This document shows, in pieces, positions 22,970-34,301 of a DNA stretch of 64,000 bases (position 1 is the first letter of the stretch; each line of letters opens with the position of its first letter). Origin of the DNA: Mytilus edulis (Eukaryota; Mollusca; Bivalvia; Mytilida; Mytilidae); contig NC_092346.1 in assembly GCF_963676685.1 (NCBI RefSeq), positions 47,985,289 to 48,049,288 of the forward strand. The letters are read 5' to 3'. The notes beneath the pieces are model-generated. The model had not been told where the DNA came from. It searched no databases and saw nothing but the letters and a program-made list of their open reading frames with translations. The position numbers and the translations under genes are program-made.

Positions 22970-24960
22970 TCTGATGTACCAAATCAATGTTATTGCCACG
23001 TTGATATGTATTACAAATCAGTTATTTTTTTTCTTTTTTTCTTTGTTTCTATCTAATTTTGATTAGATACTATGAGCATTTTATGCGCCTTATACTTCAA
23101 AAGTGAAACCAGAGACAATTTTAACCATATATGTCTTTCGTTCAACGGTATGGTAATTCCTTAAATTTATATACATTTAATCTACATGTTTTGATTTTAC
23201 AAAGGAATGTCATTTAAGCCGGAGTTCATTTTTTACAAAGCCTCAAATCTCTTTCTTATAAGAATGTTATATTTTCCCCCTCGATTTGAGTACAGATTCT
23301 TCTTTTCAGTATGGCAATTCGCAAAAAATTTGCAATGATAGATAAATACATTAGAAAAAAACCAAGTTCTCACTTTGAACTAAGTATCTCATTGACTGCA
23401 TGTGTATATTTTCTTTTTGTAGTCCAAAATTACCTAATGGAACAATTTACGTCGGGATTTTGAATATTCAGCTTTAAGAGAATGATAATATGTATAAATG
23501 AATAGCAGAATGCAATTTTATTGGAATCATGTTTTTGGTACACATATATGTATCATAAAGTAAACCATATTGAGTTTTTTTCGACTCCAATACATAATAC
23601 TTTGTTCAAAAGTCATTAATCGATTGAGAGAAAAACAGATTCGAGTTACAAACTAAAACCAAGGAAACATATCAACTAAAAGAGAAAAATAATGGAACAA
23701 CAGAAATCATGACGTGCAACAAAAACAAACGCCAATGCAACATACAACTATTTGATAACAACTGTCATAATCCTGACTTGTTACAGGACTGTGTAAAACA
23801 ACCGAAAAATAAACCAAGAATCTACGTATTTTCCAAGTATAGCTAAGTTAGAGGACTTTTTATTGACACCCAAAATTTACTTCATGTATCTTAAACTTGA
23901 TTTAATTCTAAAAAATAACTAATGTATGGTGTTATCAATATCTATTTTCTGTCTAGGATGCTGTAAACCTAGTAACAAACATAAATACATACACTAGAAT
24001 ACATTAGTATCGGTTTTATTGTATTATGATACACGTACATATGTTATTCTTAAATACCTGATAAACAAAATCGATGTGATTTCCACGTTATATTGGGTAT
24101 ATAACACATCAGTTATCCTATGTTTGTTTGTCTTCGGATGACATTTTTTAGTCATTTAAAACACATTTTACCTCAAAGTAAACCTATGGTATATCCCTTT
24201 CATTTATATACATTAAATCTGTACCATTTCATAAAAGAATGTCATTCAAGCCGAAGCTCTTTTTTTTACAAAAGTGTTACCTCTGAAATCTTATTTATTA
24301 CATTTATATCTGAACTTTTTGTTATCAAATATACCTGATTAAACAATTTAGCTTTACATTTGAATTTTAATAACCAGCTTTAATAAAATGGTTAACTGTA
24401 TACATGCATACTAGATATAAGAAGATGTGGTGTGAGTGCCAATGAGACGACTCTCCATCCAAATAACCAAAAAAAAGTGAACCAGTATAGGTAAATGTAC
24501 GGCCTTCAACACGGAGCCTTAGCTCACACCGAACAACAAGCTATCAAGGTCCCCAAAATTACTATTGTAGAACCATTCAAACGGGAAAACCAACAATCTA
24601 ATCTATATAAAAAACGAGAAACGAGAAACCCGTATAAATAACATAAAAAACGACAACTACTATACATCAGATTCCTGACTTAGGACTAGTATGCAATATT
24701 ATTAATGAACATGTTGGTTTTTTTTTACACATATAGCTATCAAAAGTAAACCAAATTCAATATTATGTTTGTGACTCCAATATTCAACTATTGCTAATAC
24801 AACTGAAAAATATAACTCGAGCCTACGAAGTTTTCCTTGTACAGCTAAGTTATAGTTACTTTTATCTACACCTAGAATATATATTGTAAGACTATTTTGA
24901 CCGTGTTGTTTTAATGATAGTTTGCAGCACTGTAAAATGTCTTAATCAAGTGTTTTTTTT
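22970..24960. repeat. Local direct duplication of about 1 kb, each copy with a different insertion
   Basis: About 22970-23960 and 24050-24960 align in the same order. Landmarks are a CCACGTT..ATATG/GTATAT..CAGTTAT block, CCTTAAATTTATATACATTTAATC against CCCTTTCATTTATATACATTAAATC, GAATGTCATT(T/C)AAGCCG, AAGTAAACCA(T/A)ATT, GACTCCAATA and AGCTAAGTTA. Copy 1 is interrupted by an R3 repeat (about 23630-23800) and copy 2 by an R4 repeat (about 24410-24690). No gene is seen in either. Confidence 0.7.
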
Positions 24961-25179
24961 TTATACCAATAACAGTTTCAGTCTGTTCCCTGTGTTATTT
25001 TCTATCCTAAATTATAATGTTTATACTAAAACATGTTTGTATTGACATGTTCAGGTACTCGTGAGTACCGAATAAAATCGAAACAAATGTTAAAAAACTA
25101 GCCAACTCAAGTATTTTACACCTTTTCAACCTTTTACTTCTAACACAAAATATAATCATAAGTTATAACAATAGATTAG

Positions 25180-25591
25180 TGTCAAGAATACAAATTACTC
25201 CTTCCATGCACCTTGGTTTTCAAAAAGTTAAAACAAACTTTTCTACATATTCTTAATCATTAATTCGTTTTAAAGTTTGCGGACACTATCGTTCTTCAAA
25301 AGATAATTCGTGCACAAGATTTAAGAGGAGACTTTCCAAACTACATCATTGGAAAAGTGGATAGGTTTACAATAAATGCATGAGAGCGTGAGATATATTA
25401 AAAAAAAATGAATTTTTCAAAGTAAGATTATTCAATACTGTTTATAAGAAAATTATACAACAATATTGATATTAATGTGCGTCTTTCATTAAGGTAATTT
25501 CAAATCAGAAAAATGTACATTAATCGTGATTATGCATTGATTTGACTATAGCTGAATTTATTAATTCAAAACTTAAAAGACATTATTAAAA
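25180..25591. repeat. Duplicated downstream flank of array member B
   Basis: This stretch matches the downstream flank of array member D (about 33770-34300) through ATGCACCT..GGTTTT, AACTACATCATTG, AATGCATGAGAGCGTGAGATATATT, TTATTCAATACT and AATTTCAAATCAGAAAAA. Part also matches the flank of E (42715-42780). The array therefore spread by duplicating blocks larger than the coding exon. Confidence 0.75.
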
Positions 25592-27241
25592 TTAATCAAG
25601 AGCGTACAAATAGCCCCCGTTATTATCACACAAAAGTAACACTTGTTTCTCGTTGTTGTAGTACAATAGACGTGGCTTGTCTAAACCATCAGTTGTTGAT
25701 AGTAATGTTCTGCTTGACTTCCCGTCATGTTGTATAACTATCAGCGAATTCGACCTTTGATCAACAACAAATACATTTTGATGATCACCCACAGCAATGC
25801 CCCATGGATTAGTTAAAGATTTTTCTTTACGTATCCATATCTCATCACCTGCCATTGAGATACAATGTACAGCGTCATCGACGGTGAAATAAATTCTATC
25901 TTTGGCAGTTCCTAAACATGACCCACATCGAACGGTTAACGATTTCAGTACTTTTCCTCCGACATCAATTATGTCAATGCCCTCTTGTGTAATCATTACA
26001 ATTGTGTTGTCCTGGTACGATATTCCATAGCAATGTTCTTTAAATTGAAATAATTTTCCCTCAACAGTAGTGTTGTTTATGTTTAAAATCTCTATGCACC
26101 GATTGTCGCGTGTAACAGCAATACGGTCAGTGTCTATGACTGTCAAATCAAACGGTTCACCAGAGCAAGGTATGTCACGGATATGTTTACCATCTTCACT
26201 GTACTCCTGTACTACATTCTTACCAGCTATTAACACATTTCCATTTGGTAACATGGTACATCCAGTCAAAATCGTTTGTCGATCTTTTTGTTCGACACTA
26301 AATTTCTTTTTCAACTGGAGACGAATGCTATGTATGCTTTTTGTATCTTGCACTCGAAGTTGTATTTGAGCTTGATCTACATTTATCTCCTTAAACAATA
26401 GACTGGTGATACTCTTCTGAACTGATATGTCCCCGAGCTGATCTACTTCATCCATTAACGCGATGATATAAGGATTTAACTGTACGGAAACTTGAAAGTT
26501 CTCGGCAGACTTGATCCCTTCTTTGACCGATTTTATTTCTTTGAAGACTGCTTCATTGATCTGGCGCGCTCCAAGGAAAAGCTGAATTTCGGATGCGAAT
26601 GATTTCAGTTGAGATGTTTGCTCCTTTAGACAACTCAACTCTCGTTTTGCGTTTTTCATACGGTTTAGAAGTTGGTTTACTTCCGATTTACTATTTTCAT
26701 GTTTTATGTCTAACTCTTGAAGAAGTCTTCGTTCTAAGTCTTCTAACTTTTTCAGTATTCTCGCCCGTGTATCAATGATTGATTTTTTTATGGTTTGCTT
26801 TTGACTTTCAAAATCCTTAAAAGCTGTCTCACGATCGGTAATGATTTGTTCAAGATTTTGTAATGCTCCGGTTAAAGTGTCCTCCAAATCAGTCAGTGCA
26901 GTTGAATGTGTTGCATTTTCAGCAGCTTTGTCTAAAGGAATGACGTCAGAGCAAGCCCTATGATGAGATGGAACGCAACCTAAACAAACTGCAACATCGT
27001 GTGTTTTACAATACAGTTCAAGCTGCCTTTCGTGGTATTTACAATTAAGGTTAACAGTGATATTTTGTATCTTCCAGAAGTCTTCAATGGATATCAGCCT
27101 GTGATTTCGGGATGTTTTGATAGATGTATGAACCTTCTCGCAATCTGCGCATAGTCCCTCTTCACAAATTGAACACCATTTTTCTGCGTTTTTATTATTT
27201 TCTGCATAACCACAAGGACCACAAAGAATCTTTTCAGTCAT
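25592..27241 (-). CDS. Array member B: RING-less TRIM-type protein (two B-boxes, coiled coil, propeller)
   Basis: An intact 549-residue coding exon. B-box 1 ligands are C7, C10, C23, C26, C31, C34, H38 and H47; B-box 2 ligands are C67, H70, C78, H81, C86, C89, H94 and C97. The coiled coil covers about 105-245 (LEDTLTGALQNLEQIITDRE, then ARILKKLEDLERRLLQELD). A propeller-like C-terminal half follows (FDLTVIDTDRIAVT, GISYQDN, DRIYFTVDDAVHCIS, NPWGIAVGDHQNVFVVD). The open frame extends 26 codons further upstream to 27319, but that part is intronic: a polypyrimidine-CAG acceptor sits exactly 10 nt before the MTEK start at 27241, as in all paralogues. The protein is probably cytoplasmic, with an oligomerising scaffold and a target-binding propeller; without a RING it would need a partner for ubiquitin transfer. 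It is closer to D and E than to A. Confidence 0.9.
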   Translation of the reverse strand: MTEKILCGPCGYAENNKNAEKWCSICEEGLCADCEKVHTSIKTSRNHRLISIEDFWKIQNITVNLNCKYHERQLELYCKTHDVAVCLGCVPSHHRACSDVIPLDKAAENATHSTALTDLEDTLTGALQNLEQIITDRETAFKDFESQKQTIKKSIIDTRARILKKLEDLERRLLQELDIKHENSKSEVNQLLNRMKNAKRELSCLKEQTSQLKSFASEIQLFLGARQINEAVFKEIKSVKEGIKSAENFQVSVQLNPYIIALMDEVDQLGDISVQKSITSLLFKEINVDQAQIQLRVQDTKSIHSIRLQLKKKFSVEQKDRQTILTGCTMLPNGNVLIAGKNVVQEYSEDGKHIRDIPCSGEPFDLTVIDTDRIAVTRDNRCIEILNINNTTVEGKLFQFKEHCYGISYQDNTIVMITQEGIDIIDVGGKVLKSLTVRCGSCLGTAKDRIYFTVDDAVHCISMAGDEIWIRKEKSLTNPWGIAVGDHQNVFVVDQRSNSLIVIQHDGKSSRTLLSTTDGLDKPRLLYYNNEKQVLLLCDNNGGYLYALD

Positions 27242-27351
27242 GTTGAAATACCTGTTAAAGCATATATATATTCTAGATGTATTTGCATATCTATTATCAA
27301 AAAGTATATATACAAGCATTCATTTCTGAATTTCTCTTTTTTTATGTCTGT

Positions 27352-28376
27352 TTTGTGATAGAAAATTCGGAGTGACCCATCGACTCTCGATGTACAACTT
27401 TGTACCTTTTTCACTTTCGATCTTTTATATCTGGGCGTTATGAATTCAAGAGTTAGACATAAAGTTGTACAACTTTGTACCTTTTTCACTTTCGATCTTT
27501 TATATCTGGGCGTTATGTATTCAGGTTTAGTTTTCTGTAATTAGTTAATACTTCAGTTTCTTTATGTATATCTCTTTCATCTTCATTTGATAAAATTTAC
27601 TGTTTGCAATAGCATGAATTGTTCTATATAATAAGAATGTTCTTATCCCGGGCGTAACAAACAATGCCGTATTTGGCGAAACCTTTTCAACTTTAGATCT
27701 TCAGTGCTGTACAACTTTGTACTTTTTTCACTTTCGATCTTTTATATCTGGGCGTCACTGGTGAGTCTTGTGTGGAAAAGGCACGTTTTTGGCGTATTGA
27801 ATTTTAAACCTGATGCTTTTTGTTACCTATTAATCATGTTTTTCTTTGTCTAATATGTTATCCTATTTATTTGTATTGTAGTCCTGTAATATTATGTTGT
27901 CATTTCAATGTTATATTTAACTTTTTTTTTAAAGTGCGAGGTTTGGCATGCCACAAAACCAGGTTCAACCCACCACTTTTATTCCCCTTTAAAGGTGTCC
28001 TGTACCAAGTCAGGAAGATGGCCATTGTTATATTATTGTTCGTTTCTGTGTGTGTTGCATTTTAACGTTGAGTCATTTGTGTTTTCTCTTATTTTTGAGA
28101 TATTGAGATAAGACGAGGCACGGTACTTGTCTATCCCAAATTCATGTATTTGGTTTTCATGTTATATTTGTTATTCTCGTGGTGTTTTGTCTGATGCTTG
28201 GTCCATTTCGGTGTTGTGTCGTTGTTCTCCTCTTATATTTAATGCGTTTCCCTCGGTTTTAGTTTGTTTACCCGATTTTGTTTTTTGTCCATGGATTTAT
28301 GAGTTTTGAACAGCGGTATACTACTGTTGCCTTTATTTGTGATAGAAAATTCGGAGTGACCCATCGACTTTCGATG
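27352..28376 (+). mobile_element. R2 repeat insertion flanked by 41-bp direct repeats, upstream of array member B
   Basis: The sequence from TTTGTGATAGAAAATTCGG through CCATCGACT(C/T)TCGATG occurs at 27352-27392 and again at 28336-28376, with one difference. Between them lie a tandem duplication (unit copies starting at 27391 and 27466, period 75 bp, core GTACAACTTTGTACCTTTTT) and a complete R2 copy (about 27640-28340). The sequence after the right repeat (28376 to about 28510) matches 36090-36220 just upstream of array member D, so the insertion split a promoter-proximal flank that is still uninterrupted in D. Confidence 0.75.
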
Positions 28377-28919
28377 ATTGTAAAATTGACAATCCTAGTC
28401 AATTAAGGTTGCATTCGCCAATGGTGACAGGAGAATAGAAGTATCGTCACTTAAGTCCGCAGCTTCGTCTTGTCCAGAAGTGAGCATGTTTAATCCCATG
28501 CCTCCGTGTAGTAGTGTCAAGCTGTTTACGTGTAAAACAACTCTGAGGATTCGCCTGTTGCGGAGCAAAATTCCCATCCCTTTATAACATATCATAATTA
28601 ACCTGCGGCAGTCCAAATTACCAAGACCTTCATTGTGGATTACAAAACATACCTTTTGGAAACATTAAGAAATGTTGGGTCCGGTATTCTCTTCTTCCTT
28701 GTACTGTATTTGGCTTTGATTGACCTTATAGAATCGAGCGTCACTGAAGAATTTTTTGTACACGAAAACGCATTTTTAAATACAAGAGGGGAGATAACTC
28801 CATTTTGCGTTCAACGTACACTTGCAATCAAAATGTATGTGTTTAGACATGTCGCGACTAACAATTCAGTACAAATAATTTGTTGATATCTTATACGGTT
28901 TTGTGGAATAAGTGAAAAT

Positions 28920-29415
28920 AAGCCAAATTCAAAAATTAGAATATGAGTTTGACCTTTGACCTTGACCTAATTTTCATTTGTTTGGACCAAGGACCTCAAA
29001 TCAAAAGATCATAGGTCTCTATCACTTATGGTTTACAAGATAGAAATGCATATCACTTATATCAAATGCATAAGGGGAAATAACTCTCATATGGAACGTT
29101 CATTTTGATTTAGTAAAAATGGGACAAATCATGCGAAGGATATAACGAGCAATTTTATAAAATAAATTTATCTTAATCTTTTACGGTTGCGAAGGAGAAG
29201 TGGACACAAGGAAAACAGTGTTTGGAAACATAACTCCTACAAAGAAAAGTATTCGTTTACGCAAGGTAAATTTCAAAACTGTTCGATATAATATCCCAAA
29301 TATCTAATCGACATATTGCAAAACAAATATTTATCGCAATAACAAAATTAGGCGGAAGAAAAAACAAATCAGAAGAAAAACAATAGGTCTTTCCATAGAA
29401 ATGTGGAAAGACCTA
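28920..29415. repeat. Dispersed repeat with nuclear-receptor-like half sites and a short hairpin
   Basis: 28940-29100 carries TTGACCTTTGACCTTGACCT at 28949-28968, GGACCAAGG.. and GGGGAAATAACTCTCAT, an arrangement I associate with a common mollusc repeat. At 29384-29413 AGGTCTTTCCA and TGGAAAGACCT form an 11-bp stem around an 8-bp loop. Confidence 0.5.
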
Positions 29416-29509
29416 ATAAACATACAAAACATTACTTATTCGTGTCAATTCCAATTGCTGAATGCAAAACCGAATTCTAGAACCGTTTTCGAATTATTTC
29501 GTTTTGTTT

Positions 29510-30245
29510 AAATATTCCGGGTAAGAACAATTTTATAAAATAGAATTCAATTTAGCAGATATTGTAAAGTGGACAGCCCAGGTCAAGGACTCTCAAAAAG
29601 CAAAACATTATTAAGAACCAAAGACAATTAATGGTGAAATAGAGAATAAACTGATGATGTCAAAACAAAGAAACAAAAACAAACCCCAAAGATATCTAAG
29701 GGTCAGTAATGTTTGTTTGTATATTCAACTACAACTTGAATTTTGTGTGGGAATGTTGGTTTTCGGAGAGAGGTACTTTTTGACATGTATCTGGTGTTCG
29801 TATTTGATTTCGTTTTGTTATTTTACATATGCTATCAAACCAAATCAAAAAACAATTTGATGTATATTTAAAAGAAAAGAATTCCAAAACATAAAACCAG
29901 GAAGTATATCATACAATAAAATTGTCCATGATTTTGTGAAATACTGATTTTTACATTAATGTATCTAAAAGAATGGGGTTTCCCTAATCAGTAACATAGT
30001 CTTTGCAATTCACAATTTTGCTTATATAAATATATATATATATAACTACCTTTAATATTGTTTTAGAATGACACTATCTAGACTACGTCATGTTGTTGTC
30101 AGTGATAAGTATCGTGATAACGCACAGATATCTACTTGATATTTGAATAGTTTTGAAAAGCGGGAAATTTCAAATGTAAGCAGGAAATTTAGTTTTATAG
30201 ATCTATAGGTAGAAAAAAGTATCAAAAGTAAACAGCACAAAGCTA
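29510..30245 (-). promoter_or_regulatory. Conserved upstream block of array member B, candidate promoter
   Basis: The block aligns with 38215-38960 (upstream of D) and 44870-45500 (upstream of E). On the minus strand near 30100-30030 it has a TGACGTAG element followed by AAAGGTAGTTATATATATATA, where the other two copies have AAAGGTATTTAA. Because each array gene has a splice acceptor 10 nt before its ATG, the transcription start and a non-coding exon must lie upstream, and this block is the best candidate. Promoter function is inference. Confidence 0.45.
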
Positions 30246-30484
30246 TGACCTACTAGCAAAGTTTCAGTTTTTATTTGAACTTTATATATGAACTATTCTA
30301 AAAAATAACTACGAAATTTTCTCAAAAATCATTATGTCTTGCGTTATTGGGAATCAAAGCGACCTTCTTGTGAATTGGTTCCGATCCAAATGACATAAAA
30401 CAGGAACATTTTTGTAAAGCAGCATTCACGTTGAATGACATCATTGCTGATGATCAGCATGGTTTTAAGTCGAACATACATAAT

Positions 30485-30975
30485 GCATTTTTATTTGTAT
30501 TGTAGTCCTGTAATATTTTGTTTTCATTTCAATGTTATATTTAACTGTGCCATTAAAGTGCGAGGTTTGGCATGCCTTAAAACCAGGTTCAACCCACCAC
30601 TTTTATTCCCCTTTAAAAGTGTCCTGTACCAAGTCAGGAAGATGGCCATTGTTATAATATTGTTCGTTTCTGTGTGTGTGTTGCATTTTAACGTTGAGTC
30701 GTTTCTGTTTTCTCTTATTTTTGAGATAAGACGTGGCACGGTACTTGTCTATCCCATATTCATGTATTTTGTTTTGATGTTATATTTGTTATTCTCGTGG
30801 TGTATTGTCTGTTGCTTGGTCCGTTTCTGTGTGCTGTTGCGTTTCGGTGTTGTGTCGTTGTTCTCCTCTTATATTTAATGCGTTTCCCTCGGTTTTGGTT
30901 TGTTGCCCCGATTTTGTTTTTTGTCCATGGATTTATGAGTTTTGAACAGCGGTATACTACTGTTGCCTTTATTTA
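30485..30975 (+). repeat. Dispersed repeat R2, head-less copy
   Basis: Starts within R2 at TTTATTTGTATTGTAGTCCTG and runs through GAGGTTTGGCATGCC to the GAACAGCGGTATACTACTG end. It is very similar to the copy at 27840-28335, including AAGTCAGGAAGATGGCCATTG, so the two copies are closely related. Confidence 0.8.
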
Positions 30976-31379
30976 TACAAATAGTTATACATGAGTCATG
31001 ATCACAGGAGACCCAGAGAAACATTACATATTACTTCTGATGGTTAGGAAGGACAACATGCATTAACCCACGATAAAAGCTAAACATGGACAGCACATTA
31101 TAGAACAACATAAAATTCTATCATATTAGTCTTAAATCATTGTACTAGGGTAAATTAATAATACGCGTAAAATGATTCATTGATTGACCTACATCAGAAA
31201 TGTTCATATCCGAATATTTGAAACTGAAGGATGTAGAACCGAAACAGTTCAAAAGCTATAACCAAATGAATTTCAGACAAGAATTACCTGAGGGAATTAT
31301 ACCTTTTTCTTCTGAATAATTTTAAGATTTAATACTTACAATTTACGAAAGGCTAGTTGTTAATCATGTCAGAACCGAA

Positions 31380-31995
31380 GTACTGATAACTAAGCTTTTG
31401 ATACCATTGGGGACTGATCGACCCCTAGCAAATTTGTCGTCCAAGGGCCAAACATGTATAAATAATGAAAACAACTATACACCTTTTTTAAGAGGCAAGC
31501 TGAATCCCAACTCCTAGTGTTTGATTTTCTAGATGTGTTGAAGACCCATTTGTGGCTGTTTTCTGTACATAAGTTGGGTTATTATATCTTTGACACATTT
31601 CCATTCTCAATTTTAAAGCTTTTGAAATAAATAAACTAATGACTTACTATCAGTAACTGCGAATACTCTCAGTTCTGTACGCTGTGTTTTATGTTAGGGA
31701 TGTATAAATACCCGGTCTGAGGTTTTCTAAAATGTTTTTCTGCTTTAAAAACAATCTAATTTAAGCCTTTTTCAACTGAAATGAAAAGTGTGTTCATATG
31801 TTATACTGTTACACCACTGTCCCAGGTTAAGGGGAGTTTGGCGCCTTCAAATAGTTATTAAAGGTACAGGGATTATATTTTAGTACGCCAGACTCGCGTT
31901 CCGTCTACATAAGACTCATCAGTGACGCTCATATCAAAAGATTTATAACGTCAAGCAAGTTAAAAGTTGAAGAGCATTAAGGTTCAAAAATATCT
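31380..31995. repeat. Mixed dispersed repeat fragments (R5, R4-like, inverted R1)
   Basis: 31495-31615 is a decayed R5 copy. 31640-31850 has R4-like pieces (TACACCACTGTCCCAGGTTA). 31855-31995 is an inverted R1 copy (GTACGCCAGACTCGCGTTCCGT, CATAAGACTCATCAGTGACG). Confidence 0.6.
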
Positions 31996-31999
31996 AAAA

Positions 32000-33765
32000 G
32001 GTTTTACCCTGCAACATTGTCTACATGCCTGTCCACGTCCACACGCCTATACTTCAGTGGTTGTCGTTTGTTCATGTCTGTCATATTTGTTTTTCGTAAA
32101 TTGTTATATTACAAATTAGTCTATTAGTTTCCTAAATAGAGTTGTTTTATATTTTCTCACAATTAAGCTTCCTACCAAGAGTCGCTATTTTGTTGATCGC
32201 TATGGAATTTCTGTTTTATAGATAATAATTGCATTCCCTTTTCCCCGAATGTGAATTATTACCGGGCTTGTACTTACATGAGCAACTCGACGTATGTGAC
32301 ATGTAGAGCAGGATTTGCTGACCCCTCTGGAGCACATTAAATCACCCCAGATTTTGGCGGGATTCATATAGCTCCGACTATATTTTTTTGTTTTCTTTAT
32401 TGTTGTTTGTTTGCCTTTTTCTTTTTTAGCCATGGGGAGATTAGGTTATTTTCGACTTATAAATTTGAATGTTTCTCGGATATCTTTTGCCTATCTTTTT
32501 CGTGTCGGGGTCTTTAAAAATTGATTGCTATGCGATATGTTTTTTTCCGCATTTTTGAAGGCAGTACCATTGCTTATTATTGCATTTGACATGAAATTTA
32601 ATGGATATAATGATATAATTTTTTTCTCATTGTAGATACGATTGCCTTGTATTTCTCACATATACTTCATATGAACATTGACACTCATACCACATCTGTT
32701 TATATCTATTTCGAAGATACCTCGCATTGGCAATCAGAAAAAACCTCTTTATTGAATATTTCTTGTTGTGGTTTTATTTCATGTACTTATGATTTTTTGT
32801 GATTAAACCTATTCCAATAACATGAATGTATAATTAAAATAAAAAATCATTTTATTTATTTAAGAAGTTTAAAATCAATTATTTCGTTTTAACTGTACTA
32901 ATCTATCACTTTTACATCACGCAATACGCGATAGGTGTATATCTGAAACACATTCATTAACATTCTGCAATATATACTAGTATCATATACTAAGTCTTTC
33001 GTTTTCTATGTTGTATGTTCTGTAATATTGCCTGTTTGTCTTTTTATTTAGCCATGGCGTTCTCAGTTTATTTTCAATTTATGAGTTTTACTGTCCCTCT
33101 GGTATCTTTTGTTCCTCTTTCAATTTATTTAACAATTCATTTTCTCTGATTGTTAAGTTTTCTGCCCTGTAATACAATTGTTTACCCCAAACTTTACAAA
33201 ATCTATTTTAGAACAGTTATCATTAACTATGGTTTTCCAACAGAAATTTTAAATAAGTTTCAAAATGTAAAAGATATTAGAAACAAAATCATTTCATGAT
33301 AGTAATTTTTTTTAACATTTTAGGTCGATCATTTGTTTTTCAGAGGTAGTGCAACATATTCGTTTAATAAATATTAGATTTAAAATCAAAACGTAGGCTG
33401 GTCAGGCAAGTGCGTCCTTTAACCCAATACAGGACGAAAATGATTAGTTGTCCATCATGTCAAATAAAATGCACAACTGTGTATAAAATCGAAAATATAA
33501 TTTGTCTGCAGGAGATAAATAATTATTTTCTAAGTTATTTCTGTAACTAGCATCAATTTTATTTTAAAAATGTATACAAAATAAATGCAAAATCAAAGAC
33601 CACGTGGCTATTGGCTATTAAAAGTTTAAATCGTTTGTAGATGTGTGAAGAAAACCAGTAAAATCAATGATTTCATACATTTTGATAACTTTTGCTTGTG
33701 ACCCTAAATATCCATATCAGTTATTAAAATAGAAAAGATTCAAGATAAAGATAACCAGATTATTA
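32000..33765. other. Intergenic DNA with repeat fragments only
   Basis: R6 fragments lie at about 32390-32480 and 33000-33120. A stretch at about 33290-33410 resembles 42130-42250, again showing that flanks of D and E were duplicated together. No gene is recognised. Confidence 0.5.
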
Positions 33766-34301
33766 TATAATCACTCCTATCATGCACCTAGGTTTTGAAA
33801 AAAAGTTTGTCTTTTTCATTTTAAGCCAGGTTGTTGTCAGTTTATTTTTCGATTTATGAATTTGACTGTCACTTTGGTTTATTTTGTCCCTCTTTGAAAA
33901 CAAACTATGTCTGCAAATCTGCATTAATTTATTAATTCTTTAAAAGTTTACTGAACAATTTGCCGTAATGTTCATTCTTCAACCGATTATTCGTGCTAAA
34001 TATTTATAAGTAGAATTAGTCAACTACATCATTGTAAAACTAGATGGATTTACAAAAACAAAATGCATGAGAGCGTGAGATATATTTAAAAAAAAATATT
34101 GCATTTTTTACTACCTTAAAAGAAAATTGTCAAAAAGATTAACGATAAAGTTATTCAATACTAAATAAGAAAAAAAAACCAACAATATTAATGAGCGTCC
34201 TTCAGTCAGGTTATTTCAAATCAGAAAAAAATGTACACTAATTGTAGTTATGCATTGTTTTAACTATATCAACATTTTCAAATTAAAAAACATTATAAAA
34301 A

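Noticed and set aside
27242-27319. N-terminal extension of array member B to the upstream ATG at 27319
   Set aside because: A splice acceptor shared with all paralogues sits 10 nt before the inner ATG, and the extension has no counterpart in them.
21071-30994. Several plus-strand open frames within R2 copies
   Set aside because: They are hydrophobic low-complexity readings of a T-rich repeat and are not kept in the same frame between copies.
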